DNA of 31,121 nucleotides from JBHHYS01 sp046757645 (GCA_046757645.1 JBHHYS010000024.1:1-31121); one strand, 5' to 3'; positions 20,843 to 29,458 are shown, numbered from the stretch's first letter. Notes: a model not told the origin generated them from the sequence alone. Numbers and translations are program-made.

Positions 20843-23023
20843 ATGGCCGAGCCCACCCCTCCCGGCAGAGGTTGGTCTTCTACTGCACCCCCGGGTGAGT
20901 TCAAGTCGTTCATTGCGCCCCAGCAGTCGCTGGCCGAGTTCACCCTCAAGGCGGTCATCCTGGGCGCCTTCTTCGGCCTAGCCTTTGGCGCCGTTACCGT
21001 CTATCTGGCCCTGCGCGCCGGCTTGACCGTGTCGGCCTCCATTCCCATCGCGGTGCTGGCCATCGCCATCTTCAAGCGTTTCGGCGCTACTATCCTGGAA
21101 AACAACATCGTGCAGACCGCGGGGTCGGCGGGCGAGTCCATCGCTGCCGGGGTGGTCTTCACCTTGCCGGCGCTGATCTTCCTCGGCTACCAGCTCGAAA
21201 TCAGCCGCATCTTCTGGATTGCCCTCATCGGCGGCTGCCTGGGCGTGCTGTTTATGATTCCACTGCGGCGCTACCTGGTGGTGAAGGAGCACGGCACCCT
21301 TACCTACCCGGAAGGCACCGCCTGCGCCGACGTCCTGGTGGCGGGCGAGCGCGGGGGACGCTTTGCCGGGCGCGTCTTCTGGGGGTTTGCCCTGGGGGCT
21401 CTCTACAAGTTCTTCAACGAAGGCCTCCGCTTCTGGAAGGCGACGCCTACCTATGCGCCCGCCTGGTACCCGGGCTCGACCCTGGCGGCGGCCATCACCC
21501 CGGAGTACCTGGGGGTGGGCTTCATCCTGGGCATTCGCATCGGCGGCATCATCGTGGCCGGCAGCGTGCTCTCCTGGCTGGTGCTCATCCCCATGATCAA
21601 ATTCTTCGGGCAGAGCATCCCCACGCCCATCTTCCCCTCCACCGTCCCCATTAGTGAGATGGACGCCTTTGCCATCTGGGACAGGTACATCCGTCCCATC
21701 GGCGCCGGGGCGGTCGCGATGGCAGGGCTGATCACGCTGATCCGCACCATGCCCACCATCATTGACTCCCTGCGCGCCGCCCTGGGCGACCTCTTCCGGG
21801 GCGCCTCCCGCGCCGCAGCCCGCACCCGCACGGAGCGCGACCTCCCCTTGGGCTGGGTCTTCGTGGGCTCCGTCATCCTGGTGCTGGCGGTCTGGGCCTT
21901 TCTGTGGAAATGGGAGTTGGTGCCCGGCCTGGGTTCGGGTTTTGTTTCCGCGCTGCTGGTGGTGGTTTTCGGTTTCCTTTTTGTCACCGTGTCGTCGCGA
22001 ATTGTGGGGATTATCGGCAGCTCCTCGAACCCCATCTCCGGAATGACCATCGCCACACTGATGGCCACCAGCCTGCTCTTTCTGGCGGTCGGCTGGACCG
22101 GCGGAGCCTACGCGGCGGTGGCACTGTCGGTCGGGGCGGTGGTGTGCATCGCCTCGGCCAACGCCGGAGCCACCTCGCAGGACTTGAAGACGGGCTTCCT
22201 GGTGGGGGCCACGCCCTGGCGGCAGCAGGTGGCGCTGATCGTGGGGGTGCTGGCTTCGGTGGCGGTCATCGGCTGGACGGTCACTTTTCTCAATGAGAAG
22301 TACACGGTCACCGAGCGTCGGGAGATTCCTCTGGCCGCACTCCCCGCCGAGGCCCGCGTGGTGGCCCCGATTGATTTTGAGGGTGGGCGCTACCAGATGA
22401 TCACCATCATCGGCTCGGCGAAAATTCCCGACGGCACCTACTACTACAGCCCCGAAAAGGGAATGATCGAATTCCAGCGCAGGCACGGGATCGGCTCGAT
22501 TGATATGCCCGCGCCGCAGGCGGTGTTGATGGCCACGGTCATCAACGGCATCCTCAAGCAGAGCCTGCCCTGGGGGCTGGTGTTGTTGGGTGTGTTCATC
22601 GTCTTGGTGATGGAGTTGAGTGGGGTGCGCTCGCTGGCCTTTGCGGTGGGCACCTACCTGCCGATTTCCACCACCTTGCCCATCTTCTTCGGGGGGGTGG
22701 TGAACTGGCTGGTGCAAAAGTCGATGCGGGGGAAGGCGGAAACCGGGGAAGTGTCGAGCGGGGCGCTATTCGGCGCCGGATTGATTGCCGGCGGCTCGAT
22801 CGCCGGACTGTTCGCGGTGGCCTGGCTGGAAGCGGCTCGGCGCGACGCCGCTGCGGCCGCCCAGCGTGCCGGGGAGACGCTGGCAGCCGGAAAGTTGCCC
22901 TTCGCCATCGGGGACCGCCTCTGGCCGGCTCTGGCGCAGAGCGACCTGGTGGCGGTCGGCTTCTTCTTGGCACTCGCCGCCGCCCTCTTCTGGGTGGGTC
23001 GCAAACGCCTGCTGGAAAGCTGA
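20843..23023 (+). CDS. OPT family oligopeptide/metal-chelate transporter
   Basis: A 726-residue integral membrane protein of the OPT family, proton-coupled importers of small peptides or metal chelates. The N-terminal SLAEFTLKAVILGAFFGLAFGAVTVYLALRAGLTVSASIP is the family signature (shown here as adjoining stretches). Next come NNIVQTAGSAGESIAAGVVFTLPAL, EHGTLTYPEGTACADVLVAGE and SSNPISGMTIATLM. Some 14-16 hydrophobic segments are spread along the chain. A soluble loop (about 490-560) between helices has a short beta-rich insert (YTVTERREIPLAAL .. DGTYYYSPEKGMIEFQRRHG). ATG 20843 has AGAGGAGAAG upstream. The bacterial subgroup is usually annotated as peptide transport; siderophore or metal-chelate import is an alternative. 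Confidence 0.93.
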   Translation: MAEPTPPGRGWSSTAPPGEFKSFIAPQQSLAEFTLKAVILGAFFGLAFGAVTVYLALRAGLTVSASIPIAVLAIAIFKRFGATILENNIVQTAGSAGESIAAGVVFTLPALIFLGYQLEISRIFWIALIGGCLGVLFMIPLRRYLVVKEHGTLTYPEGTACADVLVAGERGGRFAGRVFWGFALGALYKFFNEGLRFWKATPTYAPAWYPGSTLAAAITPEYLGVGFILGIRIGGIIVAGSVLSWLVLIPMIKFFGQSIPTPIFPSTVPISEMDAFAIWDRYIRPIGAGAVAMAGLITLIRTMPTIIDSLRAALGDLFRGASRAAARTRTERDLPLGWVFVGSVILVLAVWAFLWKWELVPGLGSGFVSALLVVVFGFLFVTVSSRIVGIIGSSSNPISGMTIATLMATSLLFLAVGWTGGAYAAVALSVGAVVCIASANAGATSQDLKTGFLVGATPWRQQVALIVGVLASVAVIGWTVTFLNEKYTVTERREIPLAALPAEARVVAPIDFEGGRYQMITIIGSAKIPDGTYYYSPEKGMIEFQRRHGIGSIDMPAPQAVLMATVINGILKQSLPWGLVLLGVFIVLVMELSGVRSLAFAVGTYLPISTTLPIFFGGVVNWLVQKSMRGKAETGEVSSGALFGAGLIAGGSIAGLFAVAWLEAARRDAAAAAQRAGETLAAGKLPFAIGDRLWPALAQSDLVAVGFFLALAAALFWVGRKRLLES

Positions 23024-23026
23024 TAG

Positions 23027-23062
23027 GAGTTGCTGCGTTGCTAAGTCACTCGGTTGCTGGGG
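23027..23062 (+). repeat. GTTGCT minisatellite, left arm
   Basis: Irregular copies of GTTGCTN (at 23029, 23037 and 23053, plus GTGCTGC further on) start directly after the OPT stop. The inverted counterpart lies at 23372-23390; GCGTTGCTAAGT pairs with the reverse complement of ACCTAGCAACCC at 10 of 12 positions. Confidence 0.5.
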
Positions 23063-23090
23063 TGCTGCGGTGCAAGGAGATAGCAAAAAG

Positions 23091-23366
23091 CGTGTTACGA
23101 ACTTCGACAATTTACATCTGTTTCAACACCCCCGCGCACTGGTGCGTCGGATCTACCCGTTGACGCAGAATCGCGCCTTCTCCCGTGACCCCGCGCTGGC
23201 CCAACCACTACGCCGGGCCACCGTTTCCGTGCTGTCGAATATAGCCGAGGGGCTTGAACGCGGCTCCAATGCCGAGTCGCATAATCCTTGTTCATCTCCA
23301 AAGGCTCTTGCGGTGAGGTGCGGGCGCAGGCAATTGTGCCCGCACTCCGATCAGGACTTCGCGTAG
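23091..23366 (+). pseudogene. Broken four-helix-bundle protein gene (23S rRNA IVS-type)
   Basis: Conceptual translation gives TNFDNLHLFQHPRALVRRIY, then LTQNRAFSRDPALAQPLRRA, TVSVLSNIAEGLERGSNAE in one frame, matching the four-helix bundle/S23 family (IYxLTxxxxFxxDxxLxxQIRRAxVSIxxNIAEGxER). After SNAE the match jumps to the next frame as LFISKGSCGEVRAQAIVPAL, where the family has FLxIAKGSCGEVRTQL, and then returns to the first frame for DQDFA-stop. There is thus a frameshift near 23275-23285 and another near 23347. No good start codon is present. The gene is disabled. Flanking GTTGCT arrays in opposite orientation suggest it arrived as a small unit. Confidence 0.75.
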
Positions 23367-23371
23367 CGACA

Positions 23372-23390
23372 GAGCAACCTAGCAACCCAG
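23372..23390 (-). repeat. GTTGCT minisatellite, right arm (inverted)
   Basis: The reverse complement reads GGGTTGCTAGGTTGCTCT, two GTTGCT units facing the left arm at 23027-23062 across the broken four-helix-bundle gene. Together they could form an imperfect stem in RNA. Confidence 0.45.
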
Positions 23391-23434
23391 CCACACTAGC
23401 CTCCGCAACTGACCTGAGTTACTCTAGAAGCACT

Positions 23435-24232
23435 ATGCGTTACTCCTACCGCGGGGGCTGGGGCGGACCCAGCTACCGGGCCTACGGCGGCTATGGGGGC
23501 TGGGGCCTCACCCCCATGGTGAAGAAGCTCATCCTGGTGAACGCCGCCATCTTCTTGGGGCTGGCGGTGCTGGGAGGGTTTTCCCGGCCGCTGGTGGCGG
23601 GCTTGGTCGGCCTGCTCGGGGTGGTGCCCCGGGATGTGGTTTTCGGGCTCCGCCTCTGGCAACCTCTCACCTACCTGTTTCTCCACCTCGGCTTCTGGCA
23701 CCTGTTTTTCAATATGTTCGCGCTGTGGATGTTCGGGTCGCCGCTGGAACGCGACTGGGGCAGCCGGCGCTTCCTGCGCTACTACTTGCTCACCGGCGTC
23801 GGCGCGGGGATCCTAAACGTGGTTGTCACCTTGCTCTGGGGGGGGCGGGCGGCGATCGTCCCCACCATCGGCGCTTCCGGTGCCATCTACGGCATCCTAC
23901 TCGCCTTCGGGCTGCTCTATCCCCACCAGCCCATTTTCCTGTGGTTCCTGTTTCCTATTCCTGCCCGCATCTTTGTGCTTATTTTCGGTGCCATCGCCTT
24001 CGTGTCCGCCCTCGGGGGGCCCGGCTCGGGCGTCAGCCACGTCTCTCACCTGGGGGGGATGTTGTTCGGCTACCTCTACCTGCGGGGCGGCTGGCGCGGG
24101 CTCTACCGCGGCGCCCTGGATCGCTACGTGGACTGGCGAATGAAACAGTCGCGGCGCAAGTTTGACGTCTCTATGCACGAGCAGGACGAGGATGAGCGGG
24201 AGATTCCCCGCCACGACCGCTGGATCCACTAA
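23435..24232 (+). CDS. Rhomboid-family intramembrane serine protease
   Basis: 265 residues with six predicted membrane helices. The catalytic dyad is Ser148 in TIGASGAIYG and His205 in VSHVSHLGGMLFGY. The oxyanion-side motif HLGFWHLFFNMFALWMFG (84-101) contains His89 and Asn93. These are all the residues expected of an active rhomboid, which cleaves other membrane proteins within or near their helices. The N-terminus is a Gly/Tyr/Arg-rich cytoplasmic stretch (RYSYRGGWGGPSYRAYGGYG). The C-terminus is acidic then basic and ends RHDRWIH. ATG 23435 is taken because the frame upstream is the residue of the broken four-helix-bundle gene. The substrate is unknown. Confidence 0.94.
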   Translation: MRYSYRGGWGGPSYRAYGGYGGWGLTPMVKKLILVNAAIFLGLAVLGGFSRPLVAGLVGLLGVVPRDVVFGLRLWQPLTYLFLHLGFWHLFFNMFALWMFGSPLERDWGSRRFLRYYLLTGVGAGILNVVVTLLWGGRAAIVPTIGASGAIYGILLAFGLLYPHQPIFLWFLFPIPARIFVLIFGAIAFVSALGGPGSGVSHVSHLGGMLFGYLYLRGGWRGLYRGALDRYVDWRMKQSRRKFDVSMHEQDEDEREIPRHDRWIH

Positions 24233-24250
24233 GCGGCAGCGACCCCGCCC

Positions 24251-25669
24251 CTACCGACCGCCAATGGTGTGGAACTTGAGCAGGTTGGTGGTGCCCTTGG
24301 TGCCGAGCGGGGTGCCGGCGACGATCCCCACGATGTCGCCCTTCTTGACCAGCTTTTCCCGGGCCAGGCAGCGTTCAGCCTCGCGGGCCAGCGCGTCCAC
24401 CTCCCGCACCTGCGGGATGCGCCGGGGCAGCACACCCCAGAGGAGCGCCAAACGGCGGCGCACTTCCAGGTGGGGCGAGAAGGCAATCACCGGCGGAGCC
24501 GGGCGCGCCTTCGACACCAGCCGAGCGCTGTAGCCGCTTTCGGTAAAGACGGCGATGGCTTTCATCTGGAGCTGCTCGGCGGCCACCGCCACGGTTTCCG
24601 CCACCGTCTCCGCCACCCGCAGCGGCTGCGCGGGGATTCGGTGGGGCAGGCGCCCCGGCACGGCTTCGGCCTCGCAGATAATCTTCCTCATCATTTCCAC
24701 CGCTTCGCGCGGGTAGCGCCCCGCAGCCGTCTCGCCGGAGAGCATCACCGCGTCGGTGCCGTCAAAGACGGCGTTGGCCACGTCACTGGCCTCGGCGCGG
24801 GTGGGGCGGGGGTTCTCCATCATTGACTCCAGCATCTGCGTGGCGGTGATCACCGGGAGGCGGTGCTCGTTGGCGAGCGCGATGATCCTCTTCTGCGCCA
24901 CCGGCACCTGTTCCGGACTCATCTCCACCCCCAGGTCCCCCCGAGCCACCATCACCCCGTCGGCCGCCTCCAGGATTGCACCCAGGTTCTCGAGCGCCTC
25001 CGGCTTTTCGATCTTGGCCAGTACAGGCGTATCGTGGCCGGCGCGTCGGATGAGGCGCTTGAGCTGGCGCACGTCGTCGGCCGCGCGCACGAATGACTGG
25101 GCGATGTAGTCCACCCCCTGGGCGAGGGCGAACTTCAGGTGGCCGAGGTCACTGGGGGTGAGCGAGGAGACGGAGAGTTTCACCCCGGGCAGGTTCACGC
25201 CCTTGCGCTCCCCCAGCGTGCCCCCGTTGCTCACCCGGCAGAGCACCTCCTGGCCTTTCGTGCCCAGCGCGCGCAACTCAATCAAGCCGTCCGACAGCAA
25301 GATGCGATCGCCCGGGCGAACGTCCTGGGCCAAGCGGGGATAGTTGATGGCGATGCGCTCCCGGTTCCCCACCAGGTGTTGGCCGGTGAGCCGCAGCCGT
25401 TGGCCCGAGCGGAGCTCGACCGGCCGACCGTTCGCCAGCCGCCCGGTGCGAATCTTCGGGCCGGGCAAGTCGGCGATGACCGCCAGGGAGTGCTTGTGCA
25501 GAGGGGTCAGGTGGCGCAGGTCGCGCAGGGTGCGGGCGTGTTCGCTGTGTTGGCCGTGGGAAAAGTTCAAGCGGGCCACGTCCATCCCGGCTTCCAGCAA
25601 CGCCCGCAGCATCCGCGGCGCCCGCGAGGCGGGCCCGATGGTGGCCACGATTTTAGCTTTGCGAACCAC
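24251..25669 (-). CDS. pyk: Pyruvate kinase
   Basis: Final glycolytic step: phosphoenolpyruvate plus ADP to pyruvate plus ATP. 472 residues, the usual bacterial length without an extra C-terminal PEP-utiliser domain. Motifs in order are KIVATIGPAS, MDVARLNFSHG, the B domain (about 70-165), catalytic Lys in VLAKIEKPEAL, metal site VMVARGDLGVEM, PVITATQMLESM and MLSGETAAGRYP, then the allosteric C-domain (AVFTESGYSARLVSKARP .. KKGDIVGIVAGTPLGTKGTTN). GTG 25669 is supported by GGAGG 6 nt upstream. It lies 15 bp downstream of the M20 peptidase gene on the same strand, so they are probably cotranscribed. Confidence 0.97.
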   Translation of the reverse strand: MVRKAKIVATIGPASRAPRMLRALLEAGMDVARLNFSHGQHSEHARTLRDLRHLTPLHKHSLAVIADLPGPKIRTGRLANGRPVELRSGQRLRLTGQHLVGNRERIAINYPRLAQDVRPGDRILLSDGLIELRALGTKGQEVLCRVSNGGTLGERKGVNLPGVKLSVSSLTPSDLGHLKFALAQGVDYIAQSFVRAADDVRQLKRLIRRAGHDTPVLAKIEKPEALENLGAILEAADGVMVARGDLGVEMSPEQVPVAQKRIIALANEHRLPVITATQMLESMMENPRPTRAEASDVANAVFDGTDAVMLSGETAAGRYPREAVEMMRKIICEAEAVPGRLPHRIPAQPLRVAETVAETVAVAAEQLQMKAIAVFTESGYSARLVSKARPAPPVIAFSPHLEVRRRLALLWGVLPRRIPQVREVDALAREAERCLAREKLVKKGDIVGIVAGTPLGTKGTTNLLKFHTIGGR

Positions 25670-25684
25670 AAGTCGCCTCCGGGG

Positions 25685-27100
25685 TTAGTGCCTGCCGGCA
25701 AATTCCCGAACCACGCGGTAGAGAAACTCGGTGCCGCGCCGCAAACTCACCAGGCGCAGGTGTTCGTTGCTGCTATGCAGCAGCAAGAGTTCCTTCCCGG
25801 TAATGGGAAAGATCAGCAGGCCGTAGGATTCGACCCCCCGGGCGCGCAGCGGCCCCGAGTCGGTCGCGGCCTGGTGCATATAAGGAGTGACCACGGCCTC
25901 GGGAAACATTTCTGCGGCCACCCGGGCGAGGGCGCGGAAAAACAGGCCGTCCATGGGTGCAGCGGGCGCTTCCGGGCCGGGATCGTTTTCGTAAACGAAC
26001 TCAATGTTCGGATCGTCCACCAGCTCCTTCAGTTGCCCCACCAGTACCGCCAGGCTTTCTCCGGGCAGCAGGCGCACATTCAGGTTGGCGCGGGCCTCGT
26101 CGGGAATGACATTGGTGCGGATTCCGCCGTGGATCAAGGTGGGCGAAATCGTATTCCGCAGCAGCGCATTCCAGTGGAGGCTGCGGCGGCTGAGTTCGTC
26201 CGCGACCTGCTGCCGCTGGGAAGGATTGCGCAGGCGCCGCATCCAGGCGGCGGTTTGCGGATCCGCAGTGCGCGCCAGGTTCTGGAAGAAGCGTGCGGTG
26301 GTGGGGGTGAGTTTGGCCGGGGCCCGATAGCGGGCAATTTTGGCCAGGGCGGCGCTCAAGCGGGCAATGGGATTTTCCGGATGCGGGATGGAGGCGTGGC
26401 CGCTCGGGCCCCGCGCCACCAGAGTGACGTTGTGCGCGGTCTTCTCGCTGTTCTGGATACCCACGAAAATTACCCGGCCGTCATTTTCCAGGATGCGCCC
26501 CCCCTCGTTCAGCGCGTAGCCGGCGCGAAACTCCGCGAAGTGGTCCGCGACCAGCGCCTCCATCCCGTAGGTGCCCCCGCCCTCTTCGTCTCCCTCGGCC
26601 AGAAAAATGACGTCCCGCAGGAGCGGCACCCGCTGGCGCTTCAGCAGCAGAGTCACCAGCTCGGCGGCGACCATGCCTTTGTCGTCCAGCGCACCGCGGC
26701 CCCAGACGGCCCCCTCCTGCACCACCCCCGCGAACGGATCCACCGACCACTTCGCCCGCTCCACCCCGACCACATCCAGGTGTCCCACCAACAGCAGGGG
26801 TTCCCCGGCAACCGGCCCGCTGGCCTCCAGCCGAGCCACCAGCGCTCCCCGCCCCGGGGCGGTTTCGATCAACTGGCTGCGGATTCCTTCTCCATCCAGC
26901 ACCCGCTTCAGGTAGCGCGCCGCTGCCAGCTCGTTCCCGGGGGGGTTGGTGGTGTCGATGCGGATCAAGGCTTGGAGGTGGTGAAGAGTTTCCTGAGCGA
27001 CCTGATCCCAGTCGAGCCCCGCGCCGGTGGGTGCAGGCACCATCAGGATGGGCAGCAGCATCCAACAGAGTAGCAGGAGCGAACGAGACACCATACGCAT
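25685..27100 (-). CDS. Exported M20-family metallopeptidase
   Basis: 471 residues. MVSRSLLLLCWMLLPILMVPAPTGA is a signal peptide, so the enzyme works outside the cytoplasm. M20 zinc-peptidase motifs are LLLVGHLDVV (His107, Asp109), GRGALDDKG (Asp139, the bridging ligand) and LAEGDEEGGG (Glu172 as probable general base, Glu173 as metal ligand). The dimerisation lid follows (GPSGHASIPHPENPIARL), and a final metal His lies in the C-terminal part (LHSSNEHLRL). This is the M20/ArgE/DapE/carboxypeptidase S type, with peptide or N-acyl-amino-acid substrates. ATG 27100 is used; ATG 27094 is also possible. It is divergent from the VWFA-related gene. Confidence 0.93.
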   Translation of the reverse strand: MRMVSRSLLLLCWMLLPILMVPAPTGAGLDWDQVAQETLHHLQALIRIDTTNPPGNELAAARYLKRVLDGEGIRSQLIETAPGRGALVARLEASGPVAGEPLLLVGHLDVVGVERAKWSVDPFAGVVQEGAVWGRGALDDKGMVAAELVTLLLKRQRVPLLRDVIFLAEGDEEGGGTYGMEALVADHFAEFRAGYALNEGGRILENDGRVIFVGIQNSEKTAHNVTLVARGPSGHASIPHPENPIARLSAALAKIARYRAPAKLTPTTARFFQNLARTADPQTAAWMRRLRNPSQRQQVADELSRRSLHWNALLRNTISPTLIHGGIRTNVIPDEARANLNVRLLPGESLAVLVGQLKELVDDPNIEFVYENDPGPEAPAAPMDGLFFRALARVAAEMFPEAVVTPYMHQAATDSGPLRARGVESYGLLIFPITGKELLLLHSSNEHLRLVSLRRGTEFLYRVVREFAGRH

Positions 27101-27210
27101 CGCAGCGCTGCGAACCTCCGGGCCTGCGGGCCAAAAGGAGTTTCATCTTAGCATAGACGATTGACCCGCCCGGCAGCGGCGTGGCACACTGGCTGAGCAA
27201 AGGGGTGATG

Positions 27211-28314
27211 ATGAAGACGCCGAGCAAGAAAGCCTGGTGGCTGGGGCTGGCGCTGTGGCTGGCGGGCGGAGGAATGCTGCTGGCCGGGGCGCAGCAGCCC
27301 CCGCCAAGTGAGCAGAAGCAGGGTCCGCTCAAGCCCAAGCCGGAGCAGGAAGAGAAAGCCCCCTACGCCTTGCGGGTCGAAGTCCCGGTGGTCAACGTGG
27401 ACGTGACGGTGATGGACCGCGACGGCAACCTCATCGGCGGTCTGCGCCGGGAGCACTTCCGGGTTTACCAGGACGGAGTGGAGCAGGAGATCGTGGCCTT
27501 CGCCCCCACCGAGGCGCCCCTGACCACGGTGCTCCTGGTGGAGGCGAGCCCGGCGCTGGGCTACCTGCTCTACCAGAACCTGGAGACTGCCTACCTCTTC
27601 CTGAACCAGCTGCGCAAGGGCGACTGGATCGCGCTGGTGGGCTACGACATCAAGCCTCGGGTTGAAGTGGACTTCACCCAGGACCGGCGGGCGATCATAG
27701 GAGGGCTGCGCAAGATGCAATACGGCTCGGGTCGCTTCAGCGAAGTGGCTCTCTATGACGCTCTCGCCGACACCCTCGACCGCTTGAAGGAGGTGGACGG
27801 CAAGAAATCCATCGTTATCATCGCCGGCGGCGTGCCCCCCGATGTCTTCGGCCGGGGTGGCATCGACACCATCAGCAAACTCACCTGGGACCAGGTGCGC
27901 CGGATTGCCCGCCAGCACAGCGTCACCATCTTCGCCATCGGCTTGTCCTGGCCCATCGAGCGCTACCTCGAGCGCCGGGCGGGATTCGGCGGGCGGGTGG
28001 GCCCCCAACTGCTGGACGTGCGCATGGGGGAAGCTCAGTTGAAGGACCTGGCGGAGCAGACCGGTGGTCGGGCCTACTTCCCGCGCTTCATCGGTCAACT
28101 GCCCAACATCTACGGCGAAATCGGGGCCATGCTGCGCAACCAGTACAGCCTGGCGTTTCGCCCCAAGAACTTCCGGCCGGATGGCCAGTTCCACAAGATT
28201 AAGGTGAAGCTGGTGGGCCCCGACGGCAAACCCCTGAAGGTAGTCAACCAAAAGGGCAAGAAGATCAAGTATAAGATCTACGCCCGCAAGGGATACCACG
28301 CTCCCAAAGCCTAG
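27211..28314 (+). CDS. Secreted VWFA-related protein (acidobacterial type), copy 1
   Basis: About 368 residues from ATG 27211 (GGGG 5 nt upstream; ATG 27208 adds one Met). MKTPSKKAWWLGLALWLAGGGMLLAGA is a signal peptide. After a Pro/Lys/Glu-rich linker comes YALRVEVPVVNVDVTVMDRDGNLIGGLRREHFRVYQDG, the beta-sandwich opening of the VWFA-related family. The von Willebrand A domain follows, from TTVLLVEASPALGYLLYQ to GARAYFPRF-type sequence near residue 290. The MIDAS start DxSxS is here EASPA, so classical metal binding is doubtful. The C-terminal GEIGAMLRNQYSLAFRPKN .. HKIKVKL is the family ending. The role is unknown. A homologous gene follows. Confidence 0.88.
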   Translation: MKTPSKKAWWLGLALWLAGGGMLLAGAQQPPPSEQKQGPLKPKPEQEEKAPYALRVEVPVVNVDVTVMDRDGNLIGGLRREHFRVYQDGVEQEIVAFAPTEAPLTTVLLVEASPALGYLLYQNLETAYLFLNQLRKGDWIALVGYDIKPRVEVDFTQDRRAIIGGLRKMQYGSGRFSEVALYDALADTLDRLKEVDGKKSIVIIAGGVPPDVFGRGGIDTISKLTWDQVRRIARQHSVTIFAIGLSWPIERYLERRAGFGGRVGPQLLDVRMGEAQLKDLAEQTGGRAYFPRFIGQLPNIYGEIGAMLRNQYSLAFRPKNFRPDGQFHKIKVKLVGPDGKPLKVVNQKGKKIKYKIYARKGYHAPKA

Positions 28315-28324
28315 CGCCGCGCCC

Positions 28325-29362
28325 ATCCTCGCGTCCGGGCGTCGCTCCCTCCCGCTGCTCACTTTCCTGCTCTTCTCCACTGGGCTGCCCGCACCGGCCC
28401 AGCAACCGCCCCCGGAGAGCTATGCCCTGCGGGTGGACGTGCAACTGGTGAACGTGGAGGTCGCCGTCACCGATGCCAGGGGAAAGTTCGTTTCCGACCT
28501 GAAGCCGTCAAACTTTCGCCTGCGGGAGGATGGCGCCCGGCAAACCCTCGCTCACTTCGCTCCCACCCGGACCCCGGTGCGCATCGCCTTGCTGGTCGAG
28601 GCCAACCCGGCTGTTTTCCTCATCCGGCGTGAGCACCTCTTCGCCGCCTACCACTTGCTGCGCGAGCTGCGGGCCGAAGACGAAGTGGCACTGGTAAGCT
28701 ATGCGCGCAACACCCACCCGGAGGTGGACTTTACCCGCGACAAGCGGCGGGTGGAGCAGCGGCTGGCGGGGCTGGGGGGCTTCGGGCTGGGGATAGCCGA
28801 AATGAACCTGCTCGACGCCGTCGCCGACACGCTCGACTGGCTCAGTCCGCCGCCCCGGCGCACGGCGGTGCTGGTGATTGGCACCGGACTCGATACCGGC
28901 AGCACCGCGGCGTGGGACGAGCTGAAACAACGAGTGGGCGCCAGCCAGGTGACGTTTTTCACCCTGGCGATTGGTCGCCTGCTGCGGGGCAAGGCGAAAG
29001 AGAAGAACAAGCGCCGGCGGCAGGAGCCAGGCGCGGCGAGCGTGGACGCGGCCTTCGCCCAGGCTGACGCCCGCTTGCGCGGGTTGGCAGAGGCCAGCGC
29101 TGGCGCGGCGTACTTCCCGGAGTCGGCCGCCGAACTGGAGGAAATTTACCGCGCCATTGCCGCGCGCCTGCGGAATCTCTACAGCCTGGGCTACTACCCC
29201 ACCAACCGGGCGGGCGACGGCGCCTACCGGACGATTAGCGTGGAGTTGGTGGACGAAAACGGCGCGCCGCTCGCCGGCCTTGACCCCAAGGGCAACCGGG
29301 TCGCCTACCGGGTTTTTGCCCGCCCGGGCTACTTTGCCCCCCGGGATGAGTTGGTTCGTTGA
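28325..29362 (+). CDS. Secreted VWFA-related protein, copy 2, no canonical start codon
   Basis: A tandem paralogue of the preceding gene. The first ATG/GTG/TTG in frame is GTG 28433, which would give 309 residues and cut off YALR, conserved with copy 1. The frame is open upstream from 28244 and encodes an evident signal peptide (RRSLPLLTFLLFSTGLPAPA then QQPPPESYALRVDV), yet contains no standard start. ATC 28325 is used here as a nominal start. The VWA domain begins VRIALLVEANPAVFLIRR, so the MIDAS motif is again degenerate (EANPA). A Lys/Arg-rich insertion (GKAKEKNKRRRQEP) lies before LRGLAEASAGAAYFPES. The end YSLGYYPTNRAGDGAYRTISVEL matches copy 1. It may use a rare start, or the sequence may carry an error. 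Confidence 0.8.
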   Translation: MLASGRRSLPLLTFLLFSTGLPAPAQQPPPESYALRVDVQLVNVEVAVTDARGKFVSDLKPSNFRLREDGARQTLAHFAPTRTPVRIALLVEANPAVFLIRREHLFAAYHLLRELRAEDEVALVSYARNTHPEVDFTRDKRRVEQRLAGLGGFGLGIAEMNLLDAVADTLDWLSPPPRRTAVLVIGTGLDTGSTAAWDELKQRVGASQVTFFTLAIGRLLRGKAKEKNKRRRQEPGAASVDAAFAQADARLRGLAEASAGAAYFPESAAELEEIYRAIAARLRNLYSLGYYPTNRAGDGAYRTISVELVDENGAPLAGLDPKGNRVAYRVFARPGYFAPRDELVR

Positions 29363-29404
29363 CTAATTGATTGCTGGATCCGCTGCCGGCGCCAGGACCC
29401 TTCC

Positions 29405-29458
29405 GTCATTCTGAGCGAAGCGAAGAATCTCCTCCCGGGAATGCTTCACTTCGTTCAG
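29405..29458. repeat. GTCATTCTGAG-type dispersed repeat with long inverted repeat
   Basis: GTCATTCTGAGCGAAGCGAA begins at 29405 and continues GAATCT. Left arm CTGAGCGAAGCGAAG (29411-29425) pairs with right arm CTTCACTTCGTTCAG (29444-29458) at 13 of 15 positions, and both mismatches become G-U pairs in RNA. The loop contains CCCGGG. It is related to the unit at 9711-9750. It occupies the gap between convergent genes but lacks a T-tract. Confidence 0.65.

Noticed and set aside
20978..22717. 579-residue minus-strand open frame opposite the OPT transporter
   Set aside because: Antisense shadow of a clear transporter gene; composition dominated by His, Gln, Gly and Asp with no start signal or motif.
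25139..27073. 644-residue plus-strand open frame opposite pyruvate kinase and the M20 peptidase
   Set aside because: It spans two recognised genes on the other strand and shows no coherent domain.
27184..27200. TGGCAC element resembling half of a sigma54 promoter before the VWFA gene
   Set aside because: The -12 TGC element is not present at the required spacing.
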